NCBI GenBank assembly: GCA_964510785.1
Contig: CAZECM010000001.1
Coordinates: forward strand, 62,001 to 126,000
DNA length: 64,000 nucleotides
Source: JAAYZM01 sp964510785
Lineage (GTDB): Bacteria; Actinomycetota; Actinomycetes; Actinomycetales; Cellulomonadaceae
Direction of reading: 5' to 3'
Below, one piece after another: positions 1-8,424 of the stretch; the stretch's first letter is position 1; every line of letters begins with the position of its first letter. Position numbers and translations under genes: made by a program. The notes under the pieces are model-generated. The model made no database searches, was not told where the DNA came from, and saw only the letters and a list, made by a program, of their open reading frames with translations.

Positions 1-968
1 TGCGCCACGGCGCGGGACTCGACTGGCTCGCGGCGGCATGGCCCCGGCTCGAGCGGCTGCTGGCCCACGTCCGCGCCGGCTGGGACCCGGGCGGCACGGG
101 GGTGCTGCGGGGGATCCAGCCCTCGACCCACGACATCGAGCTGCGCGGTGTGAACCCGTTCATCGGGGGGCTCTGGCTCGCGGCGCTGCGGGCCACCGAG
201 GAGATGGCGCTGCTCCTCGGGAAGGGTGAGCTGGCGAGCGAGCTGCACGATCTCTTCGAGCGCGGCAGCGCGAGCTACGACGAGATCATGTTCACCGGCG
301 AGCACTTCGCCCAGGTGCTCGAGCCGGACGAGCCCCGGCGCTGGCAGTGGGAGACGGGTGTCCTGGCCGACCAGCTGTTCGGCCAGTGGTGGGCCCACGT
401 GCTCGACCTGGGCTACGTGCTGCCTCGCGAGCACGTGCGGACCGCGCTGCGCACCGTGGTGCGCGCCAACCTGCGGCACGGGTTCCGGGACTTCGACCAC
501 GGCTTCCGCGTGTTCGCCGACGGTGACGACACCGGGCTGCTCATGTGCACCTGGCCGGACGGCGGTCGCCCCGAGGAGCCCACGCGCTACTGCGACGAGG
601 TGTGGACGGGCAGCGAGTACCAGGTGGCAGCCCACTGCTTCTTCGAAGGCCTGCACGAGGAAGGGGCGGCTGTGCTCGAGGGACTCTGGGGGCGGTACGA
701 CGGCACCCGGCGCAACCCCTACGACGAGATCGAGTGCGGGGACCACTACGTGCGGGCGCTCGCGGGCTGGAGCGTCGTCGACGCGCTGTCCGGCGCGGCT
801 TGGGACGCGCCGTCGGGCACCTTGACCGTGCGACGGCTGGCCGACGGCGAGTCGTGGCCCCTGCTCACCCCCACGGGCTGGGGGCTCGTGCGCGGCACGC
901 CGGACGGCGTCGAGATCGACTGCCGGTGGGGCGAGATCTCCCCGACCGCTATCAGGAGCCCTCGGTAG
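1..968 (+). CDS. GH116 family glucosidase (GBA2/DUF608-like), C-terminal part
   Basis: The reading frame is open from the first bases of the window, so the 5' end is missing. About 320 residues remain. They carry the GH116 C-terminal signatures: a THDIELRG segment followed by NPFIGGLWLAALRA, and ADQLFGQWW, whose Asp (codon 369-371) matches the acid/base Asp of GBA2-type enzymes. GH116 proteins are (alpha/alpha)6-barrel retaining glycosidases acting on beta-glucosides or beta-xylosides; the substrate cannot be read here. The stop codon overlaps the 3' end of the convergent lipoprotein gene by 17 bases. Confidence 0.8.
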   Translation, partial: RHGAGLDWLAAAWPRLERLLAHVRAGWDPGGTGVLRGIQPSTHDIELRGVNPFIGGLWLAALRATEEMALLLGKGELASELHDLFERGSASYDEIMFTGEHFAQVLEPDEPRRWQWETGVLADQLFGQWWAHVLDLGYVLPREHVRTALRTVVRANLRHGFRDFDHGFRVFADGDDTGLLMCTWPDGGRPEEPTRYCDEVWTGSEYQVAAHCFFEGLHEEGAAVLEGLWGRYDGTRRNPYDEIECGDHYVRALAGWSVVDALSGAAWDAPSGTLTVRRLADGESWPLLTPTGWGLVRGTPDGVEIDCRWGEISPTAIRSPR

Positions 969-2097
969 CCCGGTCGACCGTCAGCTCCCGCAGGCCGAAG
1001 TAGTAGGAGTGCATCCCCGCGGGGGCGCACGGGCAGACGTTCGACTGGACCCACATCGTCTTGCCGTCCTCGGAGATGAACTTCGAAGGGATCGTCGTGG
1101 CGTACCCGCCGAAGGCGTCCTCGGTCCAGGGGAAGCCCCCGAAGTCGCGGGACAGGAACAGGGTCCACGGTCCCCACGGGTCCTGCGCCTCGTAGAACTC
1201 GTAGGTGAACTCGGTCCACGAGGTGTAGAGGTACCGGTCCAACGGGGCGTTGTAGACGATGCCGCCCTGAGAGATCACCGAGAACCCGCCGTCGTCGGTG
1301 TGGACGCGTCGGCTGTCGCTGAGCACCGGGACGCGGTCCGAGATCTCTGCGCTCCACGTGGGTTCGGTGCCGTCGAGGCCGGTGTAGAACTCCCACGTGG
1401 CGCGATCGGTCACAGAGCCGACGGGGACGCGCGCGAGGTAGAGGTCCTCGGGGTCGAGCACGACGTCGGAGTAGGAGTCGCGCCAGTTGCCGTCCAGCCC
1501 GTAGGCGTAGACCCAGCCGTCAGGTGCGTGCTCGGCGTCCTTGCCGTAGTCGAGGAACATGACCGTGGTGAACACGTGGGCGTCGAACATCGGTGCCGAG
1601 GTGTCCCACGACCAGGTGCGGCCGTGGTCCGTCGAGGTGGCGATCGTCGCCGCAGGCACCTCGTTGAAGTCGGTCGCGAGATCTTGAACCGCCAGGTAGA
1701 GCACGCCGTCGCGGCACAGCATCCCGGTGGGCTTGCGTGTGAAGCCCTCTCCCGACCAGATGGTTCCCAGCGCCTCCCCGCCGGCCAGCGTCTCACCGCT
1801 CAGATCGTCGAGGGGGCCCTCGATCCGGCTGACGGCAGCATCGAAGAACTCGCCACCGAAAGCAGCGCCGTCACCGTTGGCGGCGTACAGGGCATCGTCG
1901 TCCGCCCAGCAGCTCGGCCACAGATCACCGTCGGCGACCGCGGCGTAGATGGGGGTGTCGGCGATGGTCCCGGTCAGGGGGGCGTCGTCGGGCACCGGAC
2001 CCGAGCATGCGGCGGTGATGAGCAGCAACGCTGCGCCGGTGCCGAGGAGGTGCGCCGGCCGCCGTCGGCGTCGGTCCTGGCTGCCCGCTGCGACCAT
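952..2097 (-). CDS. Secreted lipoprotein, DUF4185/sialidase-like propeller
   Basis: A 381-residue product. The start is the ATG at 2097, which has a GGAGAG ribosome site seven bases upstream; an in-frame extension upstream lacks one. A basic N-terminus, a hydrophobic stretch and LITAAC form a lipoprotein signal peptide with the lipidated Cys just after it. The rest has propeller-like repeats with Trp/Asp-rich turns (WPSCWADDDALY, TSTDHGRTW, SWTEFTYEFYEAQDPWGPW), as in DUF4185 and exo-sialidase-like proteins. It is probably a surface glycan-binding or glycan-cleaving lipoprotein. The catalytic residues cannot be assigned with confidence. A perfect palindrome sits 53 bp upstream of the start. 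Confidence 0.65.
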   Translation of the reverse strand: MVAAGSQDRRRRRPAHLLGTGAALLLITAACSGPVPDDAPLTGTIADTPIYAAVADGDLWPSCWADDDALYAANGDGAAFGGEFFDAAVSRIEGPLDDLSGETLAGGEALGTIWSGEGFTRKPTGMLCRDGVLYLAVQDLATDFNEVPAATIATSTDHGRTWSWDTSAPMFDAHVFTTVMFLDYGKDAEHAPDGWVYAYGLDGNWRDSYSDVVLDPEDLYLARVPVGSVTDRATWEFYTGLDGTEPTWSAEISDRVPVLSDSRRVHTDDGGFSVISQGGIVYNAPLDRYLYTSWTEFTYEFYEAQDPWGPWTLFLSRDFGGFPWTEDAFGGYATTIPSKFISEDGKTMWVQSNVCPCAPAGMHSYYFGLRELTVDRATEGS

Positions 2098-2149
2098 GTG
2101 TCGGCTCTCCATCCTGCTCGTCGTCGAGCATTCGTACGATCTCACTACT

Positions 2150-2161
2150 GTAATCGATTAC
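2150..2161. promoter_or_regulatory. Palindromic operator, LacI-type
   Basis: GTAATCGATTAC is a perfect 12-bp palindrome with the central CG typical of LacI-family operators. It lies 53 bp upstream of the lipoprotein start, in an otherwise GC-rich gap, and probably controls that gene. No LacI regulator is in the window. Confidence 0.45.
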
Positions 2162-2275
2162 TCGAAGTTGGGCGATACGTAGCGGCCCTGCAGTAGGAGC
2201 GATGTTGGATGCCGTGCTGCTGCGACGACGCGCCCGCAGCCTGCAGGGCAGGAGGCCGGTGGGCCAGCACCCGAT

Positions 2276-2322
2276 GGAGCGGGTGACGGGAATCGAACCC
2301 GCGCTATCAGCTTGGGAAGCTG
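2276..2322. repeat. Left attachment site: duplicated 3' part of tRNA-Gly
   Basis: These 47 bases are identical to 25486-25532, the 3' portion of the intact tRNA-Gly(CCC) gene, in the same orientation. They contain the acceptor 3' strand, T arm, variable loop and anticodon 3' stem but no 5' half, so this copy is not a tRNA gene. It is the displaced 3' end expected when a tyrosine integrase inserts into a tRNA. Confidence 0.92.
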
Positions 2323-2424
2323 TTAGGAGGGGGATTCCGGCCCTGGTCCCGAAGGTATAACTGCAGGTCAGACGCTTGCGACCCTACCTGACGATGAACC
2401 GAGATGCACGGATCTGAACCCCCT

Positions 2425-2444
2425 AATGGCACGTTATGGCATGC
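2425..2444 (+). repeat. Left tandem 10-bp repeats, possible integrase arm sites
   Basis: Two head-to-tail 10-mers, CTAATGGCAC and GTTATGGCAT, lie about 100 bp inside the left attachment site. The same double unit, GTTATGGCAC twice, occurs at 25395-25414 inside the right end. Such paired short repeats at both ends resemble arm-type binding sites of lambda-like integrases; that role is inferred. Confidence 0.6.
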
Positions 2445-2552
2445 CAGTAGAGGCTGACAGTGCGGGTTTTGCGCCTGCGTGGGCGGGGCATGTGTCCCCC
2501 ACGGGCGGGCGAGACGGGTGCCGTTGATGTAGCGGAGCGGTACCGCGGACGG

Positions 2553-2564
2553 TACCATGGTGAT
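2553..2564 (+). promoter_or_regulatory. Leaderless -10 box for hicA
   Basis: TACCAT at 2553-2558 ends six bases before the GTG start at 2565, the spacing of a leaderless transcript. It overlaps the second of two GGTACC palindromes (2539-2544 and 2551-2556), which could be the HicB operator. Confidence 0.45.
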
Positions 2565-2813
2565 GTGCCCTCGGTAGCGAAGATCATCGCCGCGATGCGC
2601 GCCAACCCGCGCAACATTCGCTATGACGACCTGGCCAAGGTGTGTGAGCACTACTTCGGTCCACCACGAACCGGCAGCGGTTCGCACGCAGTGTTCAAGA
2701 CCCCGTGGCCAGGCGACCCGCGGGTCAACATCCAGAACGATCACGGACAGGCGAAGGCCTACCAAGTCAGGCAGGTTCTCGCCGCGATCGAGAAGAAGGA
2801 GGGAGAGGAGTGA
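2565..2813 (+). CDS. hicA: HicA-type mRNA interferase toxin
   Basis: An 82-residue protein with the HicA dsRBD-like fold: a GSGSHAVF segment carries the catalytic His, followed by an RVNIQNDHG strand and a final helix. HicA toxins cleave mRNA and are neutralised by HicB. GTG at 2565 is chosen because it follows a -10 box with leaderless spacing and matches the normal HicA length; an open frame extends further upstream but is unlike the family. The stop overlaps the hicB start by four bases, so the two are translationally coupled. As the first gene inside the element, it likely stabilises it. Confidence 0.75.
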   Translation: MPSVAKIIAAMRANPRNIRYDDLAKVCEHYFGPPRTGSGSHAVFKTPWPGDPRVNIQNDHGQAKAYQVRQVLAAIEKKEGEE

Positions 2814-3157
2814 GCACAAGCAGCGTCGACATCGCCGCCCGCTACACCTACCGGGTCACCTGGTCCGCCGAGGACGAGGAGTACGTGGCCACCTGCCTGG
2901 AGCTGCCGTCCCTTTCCTGGCTTGCCGACACCCAAGAGGGCGCCCTGCGCGGACTACGCGACATCGTCGCCGAAGCGGTCCAGGACATGGCCGACAACGC
3001 AGAGGCGGTACCCGAGCCCCTGTCCTCGCGCGCCTACTCCGGCAAGTTCAACCTCCGCATCGGAGAACAGCTCCACCGCAAGCTCGCGATGGAAGCCGCC
3101 CAGGAGCATCTGAGCCTCAACCAGTACGTAGTCCGCCGCCTCACCAACGCCTCCTGA
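2810..3157 (+). CDS. hicB: HicB-type antitoxin with ribbon-helix-helix domain
   Basis: A 115-residue protein starting at the GTG inside the GTGA overlap with hicA. The N-terminal half is the partly degraded RNase-H-like HicB fold (RYTYRVTWSAEDEEYVATCLEL and the following helix). The C-terminal 35 residues (GKFNLRIGEQLHRKLAMEA, then NQYVVRRL) form an Arc-like ribbon-helix-helix DNA-binding domain. HicB binds HicA and represses the operon; the paired GGTACC sites in front of hicA are plausible targets. Toxin-first order is usual for HicAB. Confidence 0.75.
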   Translation: MSTSSVDIAARYTYRVTWSAEDEEYVATCLELPSLSWLADTQEGALRGLRDIVAEAVQDMADNAEAVPEPLSSRAYSGKFNLRIGEQLHRKLAMEAAQEHLSLNQYVVRRLTNAS

Positions 3158-3395
3158 CACCACCCTTCCGCACGGTCATCGGCTGCAACGCTCGTTCCGA
3201 TGAGCGGATGCCGGCGAGAGAGCATTCGAACCCTGACGCGCCCAGGTCGGGACTGGGATTCAGCGGCCGTGCCGTGGGGGGACGATTCACCCCCCACATC
3301 GCCTGCGGCGGTGAGTGTGCGGGCCGCTGGGGTAGACACGACGGCGCATGTCGCGCACCGTGATCCCACGAGTCCGACCAGAGGGGGACACACCT

Positions 3396-3794
3396 GTGGC
3401 GCTTCGCTGGTACTCCGTCGTCATCGAGTCCCGCGACCACCGCGCCCTGGCGCGCTGGTGGGCTGGTGCGCTCGGCTGGGAGGCAGCGGTAGACACGGAT
3501 GACGAAGTGGTCCTTGTCCCGCAGTGGGCTGGTGAGCTGGGGCCCACGTTGCGATTCGAGCAGGTGCCGCCGGGTCTCGTCTTCGTGCCCGTTGAGCACG
3601 AAAAGCACGGCAAGAACCGCTTGCATCTGGACCTGGCACCGCACGTGAGTGCTGATCGGGACGCAGAGATCGAGCGACTTCTGTCACTGGGCGCGACCCG
3701 GGTCGACGTCGGGCAGGGCGCCGGCGCGACGTGGGAAGTACTCGCGGACCCCGACGGAAACGAGTTCTGCGTGCTGTCCTCCCGCGAGTACTGA
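3396..3794 (+). CDS. VOC-superfamily (glyoxalase-like) protein
   Basis: A 132-residue protein. GTG at 3396 is chosen because GAGGGGG precedes it by eight bases; an upstream in-frame ATG lacks a ribosome site. It has two beta-alpha-beta-beta-beta half modules (LRWYSVVIESRDHRALARWW and LHLDLAPHV), ending in the WEVLADPDGNEFCVL signature of glyoxalase-like domains of actinomycetes. Members include dioxygenases, glyoxalases and antibiotic-binding proteins. The substrate is unknown, and the gene stands alone between HicAB and the transfer genes. Confidence 0.7.
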   Translation: MALRWYSVVIESRDHRALARWWAGALGWEAAVDTDDEVVLVPQWAGELGPTLRFEQVPPGLVFVPVEHEKHGKNRLHLDLAPHVSADRDAEIERLLSLGATRVDVGQGAGATWEVLADPDGNEFCVLSSREY

Positions 3795-3952
3795 CCGCCC
3801 GCGCGATCCGCGCGTAGAGGTCAGTGGTGAGCGAGGTCCGGCTCTTGGGGACCATGGCGTTAGGGGCGTGTCGCCGGGGACGTAGAGCGGATGCCGCGGC
3901 TCACCTGTGCGTGTGATGCGGTAGCCGACGCTGGAGCCATGTAGTCCCGCGG

Positions 3953-4180
3953 CTACCGCCGTCCGATACGCCTCGGGATGGCCGTGACGCGCACAGGGCG
4001 CAGGAGGTCCTCGAGGTTGGATCGTCGGATGCGCACGAGGCGGCTCCCGACCTTCACCGCGCGCAGCTCGCCGGTGGCGATGAGCTTCCGGATGAATCGC
4101 TCGGTGACGTGCAGCACCTCGGCGGCCTCCGCAACCGTGAGGAACTCGGACTGCGGCGGGGCGTTGGTGGCGGTGGACAT
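3953..4180 (-). CDS. Excisionase-family HTH DNA-binding protein
   Basis: A 75-residue protein. ATG at 4180 has AAGGAGAG upstream with good spacing. Residues 13-62 are a MerR-like winged helix of the excisionase family (FLTVAEAAEVLHVTERFIRKLI, then the wing VGSRLVRIRRSNLEDLL). Such proteins direct integrase towards excision or act as element regulators. It lies 28 bp downstream of the relaxase gene on the same strand and is probably cotranscribed with it, not with the distant integrase. Confidence 0.72.
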   Translation of the reverse strand: MSTATNAPPQSEFLTVAEAAEVLHVTERFIRKLIATGELRAVKVGSRLVRIRRSNLEDLLRPVRVTAIPRRIGRR

Positions 4181-4208
4181 GTCCCTCTCCTTCGTTCCGG
4201 TCGAAGCG

Positions 4209-7154
4209 TCACAAGCCCAGAGCCGGCGGCTCACGACCCAGTGCGGGTGCGGGCGGGTACGGGTACGGGTACGGCGAGGCCGGGTGGTGTTGCTGACCCG
4301 GCCGGCCATAGGGGCGCTGCGGAAGCGTCGGCCCGAACTCGTGCGGCGCGCGAAGCGGCGGGACGGGCGCGGGCTCGTCGGGGTGATACGTCGCCCAGGT
4401 CTCGGTGGCGGTCTGCTCGGCGCGGGACGTGGTGAGGATCGTGTTCAGGACGTCGCGGGTCGACAGCGACGCCGGCGAGGCCTGGCTGGGTAGGCAGTCG
4501 TCACCGTCGGGCTCGGTGATGACATACGTGCGGTTGAGGTGCCGACCGCGGGACATCGCGACGTAGAGGTCTTCGCGGGCCATGCCGGGTGCGGCGATGG
4601 TGTGGGTCTGGTCGGCGGTGATGCCTTGGGTGCGGGCGGTGGTCGTGGCATAGCCGAGCTCGACGTGCTCGGCGACGTAGGCCGCGGGCAGTCGGACGGT
4701 TGCTGCGGCGCCGTCGTCCCGGGGCCGGGCCGCGTTGGCGGGGCGGACCTGGAGCGATCCGTTGGGTCCGATGGCGGTGACGTCCCACAGGTTGCCGTTG
4801 CGGACGAACCCCTCGGCGGTGTGCAGGCGGCGGTGGTTGTGGCGGGTGACGATCCGGTCGCCGATGCCGGCGGTCAGCGCGTCGTGCAGGTCGACGCCCC
4901 CGGCGGTGACGGTCCCAGCGCGGATGCCGGCGGCGCGGGCGGCGTGGTTGAGGTCGCGGACGGTGTGGTTGTCGACGGCCTGCAGCACGGCGATCTGACC
5001 CTGGTCGCCGGCTTCGGTCCAGGCTGTCAGGGCGGCGTCGAGCATCTCGTCGCGGGTGCCGCCGGTGAAGGCGCCGTGCGCCTCGTAGGTGTCGAGCGCT
5101 TCGGGGTGGGCGCGTCGCAGCTCAAGGCTCGCCCGGGCCTCCCATGGTTGGCTGAACCGCCACAGGCTGGTGAGCTCGGCGGTCGGTCCGCGGCGGGCCA
5201 GCATCGCGAACGCCCCGCCGGCGTCGACCGAGCCGCGTTGCAGGTGGTCCCCGACCAGCAGCACCTTCGCCTGGGCGGCGCGGGCCTGCTCGACCAGGGC
5301 CGCCAGCGTGCGGGTGTCGGCCAGGGAGGCCTCGTCGACGATGACGAGGTGCCCGCGGGCCAGGGACCACTGGCCCTGCTGGCGCTGGAGCCCGATCACC
5401 GTGCTGCGGGCCTGAACCCAGCTCTGACCACCCGCCGCGAGCGCCTCCTGGGCGGCGGCGAACGCCACGCCACGGGCCTGCGCGCCGAGCCCGACGGTCT
5501 CGTACAACCACTTCGCGGTCGTCTCACACTGCACGCCCAAGGAGGCGGACAGTGCATGGGCCGCGGTCGCCGAGGGTGCGAGGCCGACGACGGGCCCGAC
5601 GGCGCGCTGCCACAGGTCGGTCAGCGCGGCCAGGGTGGTCGTCTTGCCGGACCCGGCCGGTCCGACCAGCGCGTCGAGCAGGCGCTGGGAGGTCAGGATC
5701 GTCCGGACGGCCTCGCGTTGGTCCGGGGCCATGGCCTCGAGCAGGTGGTGGGGGACCCGGCGTGGGTCATCGAGCGCCCACCGGCTCATGAACGGAAATC
5801 CCTCGGTCTCCGTGGCGTCGATCAGCGTCTTCTCGGCGGCGAGGAGCTCAGTGGAGGTGAACAGGGACTCACCGACGCGGCGTCGTTCGGGGTCGCGGGT
5901 GTCGTCCAGATGCACACACGCCGCGGCGGCCTGCCCGGTGAGGTCGTTGAGAAGCCGCAGGCGCTCCTTGGGTGAGGCCATCCGCAGCGGCTTGGAGGAT
6001 CGGAGCGCAGCGGCGCCGAGGTTCCAGGTCGTCCACACCGACCGCTTGGTCGACACGTCGTCGAGCACCTGGGTGACGATCGCCGCGCGGACCTCGGGCC
6101 CGACGTCGTGGGCGTGCAGGGGGCGGCCATAGGTGCCCGCGAGCGCGCGGGCGGCCAGGTCGACCGGCTCGAGGCCGGTCAGGGTGCGGGCGCGGTTGGC
6201 CCAGTCGGCGCGCAGGTCCAGCAGCGGGCGCACGACCTTGGCCGGGCGGGTCTTCCGGGCCAGGTGCTGGCGCGCCTTGGTCGTCTCGTCCCGGGTCGGT
6301 GCGCGGCCGTGGTCGGCTTGGAACCGGGTGGCCCAGTCGAGCTCGGCGCAGTGGATCTGCTCGGAGCGGGCCGAGAAGTGCGCCAACAGGTCGTCGCCGA
6401 TGCCGTCGAGCTCGAACGCCAGGTTGCGCCGCGGTCCGCGCTCGCGCCGGGAGAACGCGACCGGGAGGCGGCGGGCGAGCTCGTCGGCCAGCATCGTGTC
6501 GTAGAGCTCGGACACGGTCACCACGGCGGCGTGGACTGTCTTGCCGTCCAGGGAGCGCCACAGCCGGTCGGGGCCCTGGACCTTGTTGGCCAGCACGACG
6601 TGGGTGTGCAGGTTCGGGTCCCCGGTCCGGGTGTCCCAGTGGTCGAACGCCGCCGCGATCATCCCGCGCGTGTGCACCTGGCGGCAGCCGGCCTGACCGA
6701 CCCGGGTCCGGACCACCGCGTGTTCGACGAACGCCAGCGCCTGGTCCAGGGCAGCGCGGTGTGCGGCATAGACCGTCGCCCGGGTGTCGTCGTCGGCCAA
6801 CCCCCACAGCACCGACACCGACTTCAGTGCCGTGAAGGTCAGGTCGAACCCGACGACAGCGCGCCCGCCCTGGTACGCCCGTCCGAGCGGCTTGCCGGTC
6901 ACCGGATCGCGGCCGTCACGGAACACGGCGGCCATCGCGGCCTCGGTCACTCGGTCGCCGGCCCGGACCCCGTGGGCCGGGCTATCGCCCAGGGTGGCGA
7001 GTCCGGCGCCGCACCACCGGCCCGGAGGGTTACCGGTGGCCTCGTAGTAGGCGGTCAGCGACGCGCCGGGTTCAAGGTCGGCGTCCCCGGCAGCTACCTG
7101 ACGGGTCAGGTAGGCATACCCCTCACCGGCCACCAGCTTGTGCATCGACATCAT
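4209..7154 (-). CDS. MobF-family conjugative relaxase-helicase (TrwC/TraI-like)
   Basis: A 981-residue protein. ATG at 7154 follows GGAGGT by eight bases and gives the standard N-terminus (MHKLVAGEGYAYLTRQ) with candidate catalytic tyrosines at 13 and 15. The TrwC domain carries the metal-binding histidines 172, 183 and 185 (FDHWDTR and NLHTHVV). A RecD-like helicase follows: Walker A GPAGSGKT at 498-505, a Walker B VIVDEAS, and a late VAMSRGRH motif. The tail is Pro/Tyr-rich and low in complexity. Relaxases nick oriT and lead the transferred strand. With no secretion genes nearby, it probably relies on a co-resident conjugation machine. Confidence 0.88.
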   Translation of the reverse strand: MMSMHKLVAGEGYAYLTRQVAAGDADLEPGASLTAYYEATGNPPGRWCGAGLATLGDSPAHGVRAGDRVTEAAMAAVFRDGRDPVTGKPLGRAYQGGRAVVGFDLTFTALKSVSVLWGLADDDTRATVYAAHRAALDQALAFVEHAVVRTRVGQAGCRQVHTRGMIAAAFDHWDTRTGDPNLHTHVVLANKVQGPDRLWRSLDGKTVHAAVVTVSELYDTMLADELARRLPVAFSRRERGPRRNLAFELDGIGDDLLAHFSARSEQIHCAELDWATRFQADHGRAPTRDETTKARQHLARKTRPAKVVRPLLDLRADWANRARTLTGLEPVDLAARALAGTYGRPLHAHDVGPEVRAAIVTQVLDDVSTKRSVWTTWNLGAAALRSSKPLRMASPKERLRLLNDLTGQAAAACVHLDDTRDPERRRVGESLFTSTELLAAEKTLIDATETEGFPFMSRWALDDPRRVPHHLLEAMAPDQREAVRTILTSQRLLDALVGPAGSGKTTTLAALTDLWQRAVGPVVGLAPSATAAHALSASLGVQCETTAKWLYETVGLGAQARGVAFAAAQEALAAGGQSWVQARSTVIGLQRQQGQWSLARGHLVIVDEASLADTRTLAALVEQARAAQAKVLLVGDHLQRGSVDAGGAFAMLARRGPTAELTSLWRFSQPWEARASLELRRAHPEALDTYEAHGAFTGGTRDEMLDAALTAWTEAGDQGQIAVLQAVDNHTVRDLNHAARAAGIRAGTVTAGGVDLHDALTAGIGDRIVTRHNHRRLHTAEGFVRNGNLWDVTAIGPNGSLQVRPANAARPRDDGAAATVRLPAAYVAEHVELGYATTTARTQGITADQTHTIAAPGMAREDLYVAMSRGRHLNRTYVITEPDGDDCLPSQASPASLSTRDVLNTILTTSRAEQTATETWATYHPDEPAPVPPLRAPHEFGPTLPQRPYGRPGQQHHPASPYPYPYPPAPALGREPPALGL

Positions 7155-7200
7155 GGGTGGTGACCTCCGCTCTGCCTGGCCTGCCCGTAAACTCATCTGT

Positions 7201-7229
7201 GCCTCTACCCGCAGGTGTGCAAAAGAGGC
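7201..7229. other. Candidate oriT hairpin region
   Basis: The gap between the relaxase start and the divergent antitoxin gene (7155-7337) holds an inverted repeat, GCCTCT at 7201-7206 and AGAGGC at 7224-7229. MobF oriT sites usually lie next to the relaxase gene and contain such hairpins beside the nick. The call rests on position and structure only. Confidence 0.3.
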
Positions 7230-7325
7230 GAGAAGATGGGGCCACGGACGCGTTTGCCCTATCAGCAGGTAGGGACGGAGGTGCTCAACCTCGGCACCGT
7301 CGCGTGCGCGAGATACCGGTAGCGG

Positions 7326-7337
7326 TATAGTCAACCC
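7326..7337 (+). promoter_or_regulatory. Leaderless -10 box for the HTH-MntA gene
   Basis: TATAGT at 7326-7331 is followed by six bases and the GTG start at 7338. It overlaps TACCGGTAGCGGTA (7314-7327), a likely operator for the XRE domain of the encoded antitoxin. Confidence 0.5.
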
Positions 7338-7847
7338 GTGGATGCTGCGACGCTGATCCGGACGACGCGTGAGGGGGCTGGCCTGAGCCAAGACGCTCTG
7401 GCGGCGCGCGCCGGCACGTCACAACCGGCGGTGTCGCGCTACGAGTCCGGCACGAGCTCGCCGTCGGTGGAGACACTCGACCGTCTGTTGGCTGCGATGG
7501 GAGCCCGGCTCGAGCTCGTCGCTCAAACCTCGCCGCGCCAGCTGGACCTGCGCACGCCGAGGATGGCCAAGCTGCGGCGCAACCGGGACCGGATCCGCCG
7601 CGCGGCCCACCGTCACGGGGCATCGAACGTCCGGATCTTCGGGTCCGTCGCCCGCGGTCAGGATCGGCCCGAGTCCGACGTCGACCTGCTGGTCGACCTC
7701 GACGTACGAACCCGAGGCCTGTTCCCGATCGCGGCCCTGCAGGACGAGCTCTCGGAGTTGCTGGGGGAGCGGGTCGACGTCGTTCCACAGGACGCTCTGG
7801 CCCCGCACGTCGCGCGAAAGGCTCTGGCCGAGGCGGTGCCCCTGTGA
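7338..7847 (+). CDS. mntA: XRE HTH-MNT nucleotidyltransferase antitoxin (MntA type)
   Basis: A 169-residue fusion. Residues 5-58 are an XRE helix-turn-helix (GLSQDALAARAGTSQPAVSRYE); residues 95-165 are a minimal nucleotidyltransferase with GS at 102-103 and Asp 114 and 116 in the GSx10DxD motif. Known MntA proteins AMPylate a Tyr of the HEPN toxin HepT. The added HTH suggests it also represses its own promoter. The GTG start is set by a -10 box with leaderless spacing. It overlaps hepT by four bases. Confidence 0.82.
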   Translation: MDAATLIRTTREGAGLSQDALAARAGTSQPAVSRYESGTSSPSVETLDRLLAAMGARLELVAQTSPRQLDLRTPRMAKLRRNRDRIRRAAHRHGASNVRIFGSVARGQDRPESDVDLLVDLDVRTRGLFPIAALQDELSELLGERVDVVPQDALAPHVARKALAEAVPL

Positions 7848-8209
7848 GCCGCACGGACGACCAGCGGCTGCGCGACATCCGCGAATCCATCGACGCCGTC
7901 AACCGCGCGGACGCAACTCTCCGCCGCTACCCACAGGATCCTGCGGTTGAGCAGGTCGCCCTGGACGCAATCCAGTACCGCGTGCTCACGATCGGCGAGG
8001 CGGTCAAGGCGCTGCCGTCCGGCCTGCGCGACGCCCACCCCGAGGTGCCCTGGTCCGACATCGCCCGGATGCGCGACCTCATCGGCCACCACTACTACAA
8101 GCTGGACCCGCAGATCGTCCGCGCCACAATCGGCGAGCCCATCGCCCGCCTCCGGACCGCGTGCGAAGCAATCCTCAACGAGCGACCGACGCCGGAGCGC
8201 CAGGCCTGA
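7844..8209 (+). CDS. hepT: HEPN-domain RNase toxin (HepT, DUF86)
   Basis: A 121-residue, all-helical protein with the HEPN catalytic signature RxxxxHxY (Arg 77, His 82, Tyr 84). In characterised HepT/MntA pairs, the Arg and His catalyse RNA cleavage and the Tyr is the AMPylation target. Start and length match the family. The GTG start lies within the stop of mntA, so the pair is coupled antitoxin first. It probably stabilises the element or acts against phage. Confidence 0.85.
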   Translation: MSRTDDQRLRDIRESIDAVNRADATLRRYPQDPAVEQVALDAIQYRVLTIGEAVKALPSGLRDAHPEVPWSDIARMRDLIGHHYYKLDPQIVRATIGEPIARLRTACEAILNERPTPERQA

Positions 8210-8424
8210 CACCCATCGGTCGGTCATCACGGTTCGAAGGCCGATGACGGGCCATGACGGGCGGACGACTCCTCTTGCACCAAGGTGCAGAAGGAGTCTG
8301 GCTGGTCCCTTGAGGTCGGACCATCTCACCCTGGGCCTCTGCGAGCCGCGGCCAGACCGTGTAAGTGACGTGCGCTACAACTCGTTACTACGCGCTCGTT
8401 CTATCCGAAGGTAGTGGTTTCGCC

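Noticed and set aside
2281..2350. A second functional tRNA-Gly
   Set aside because: Only the 3' part is present; the 5' acceptor strand and D arm are missing, so this is the displaced attachment fragment.
4255..4280. Short GGGTAC repeats
   Set aside because: They encode the Pro/Tyr-rich tail of the relaxase and are too short for a CRISPR or regulatory array.
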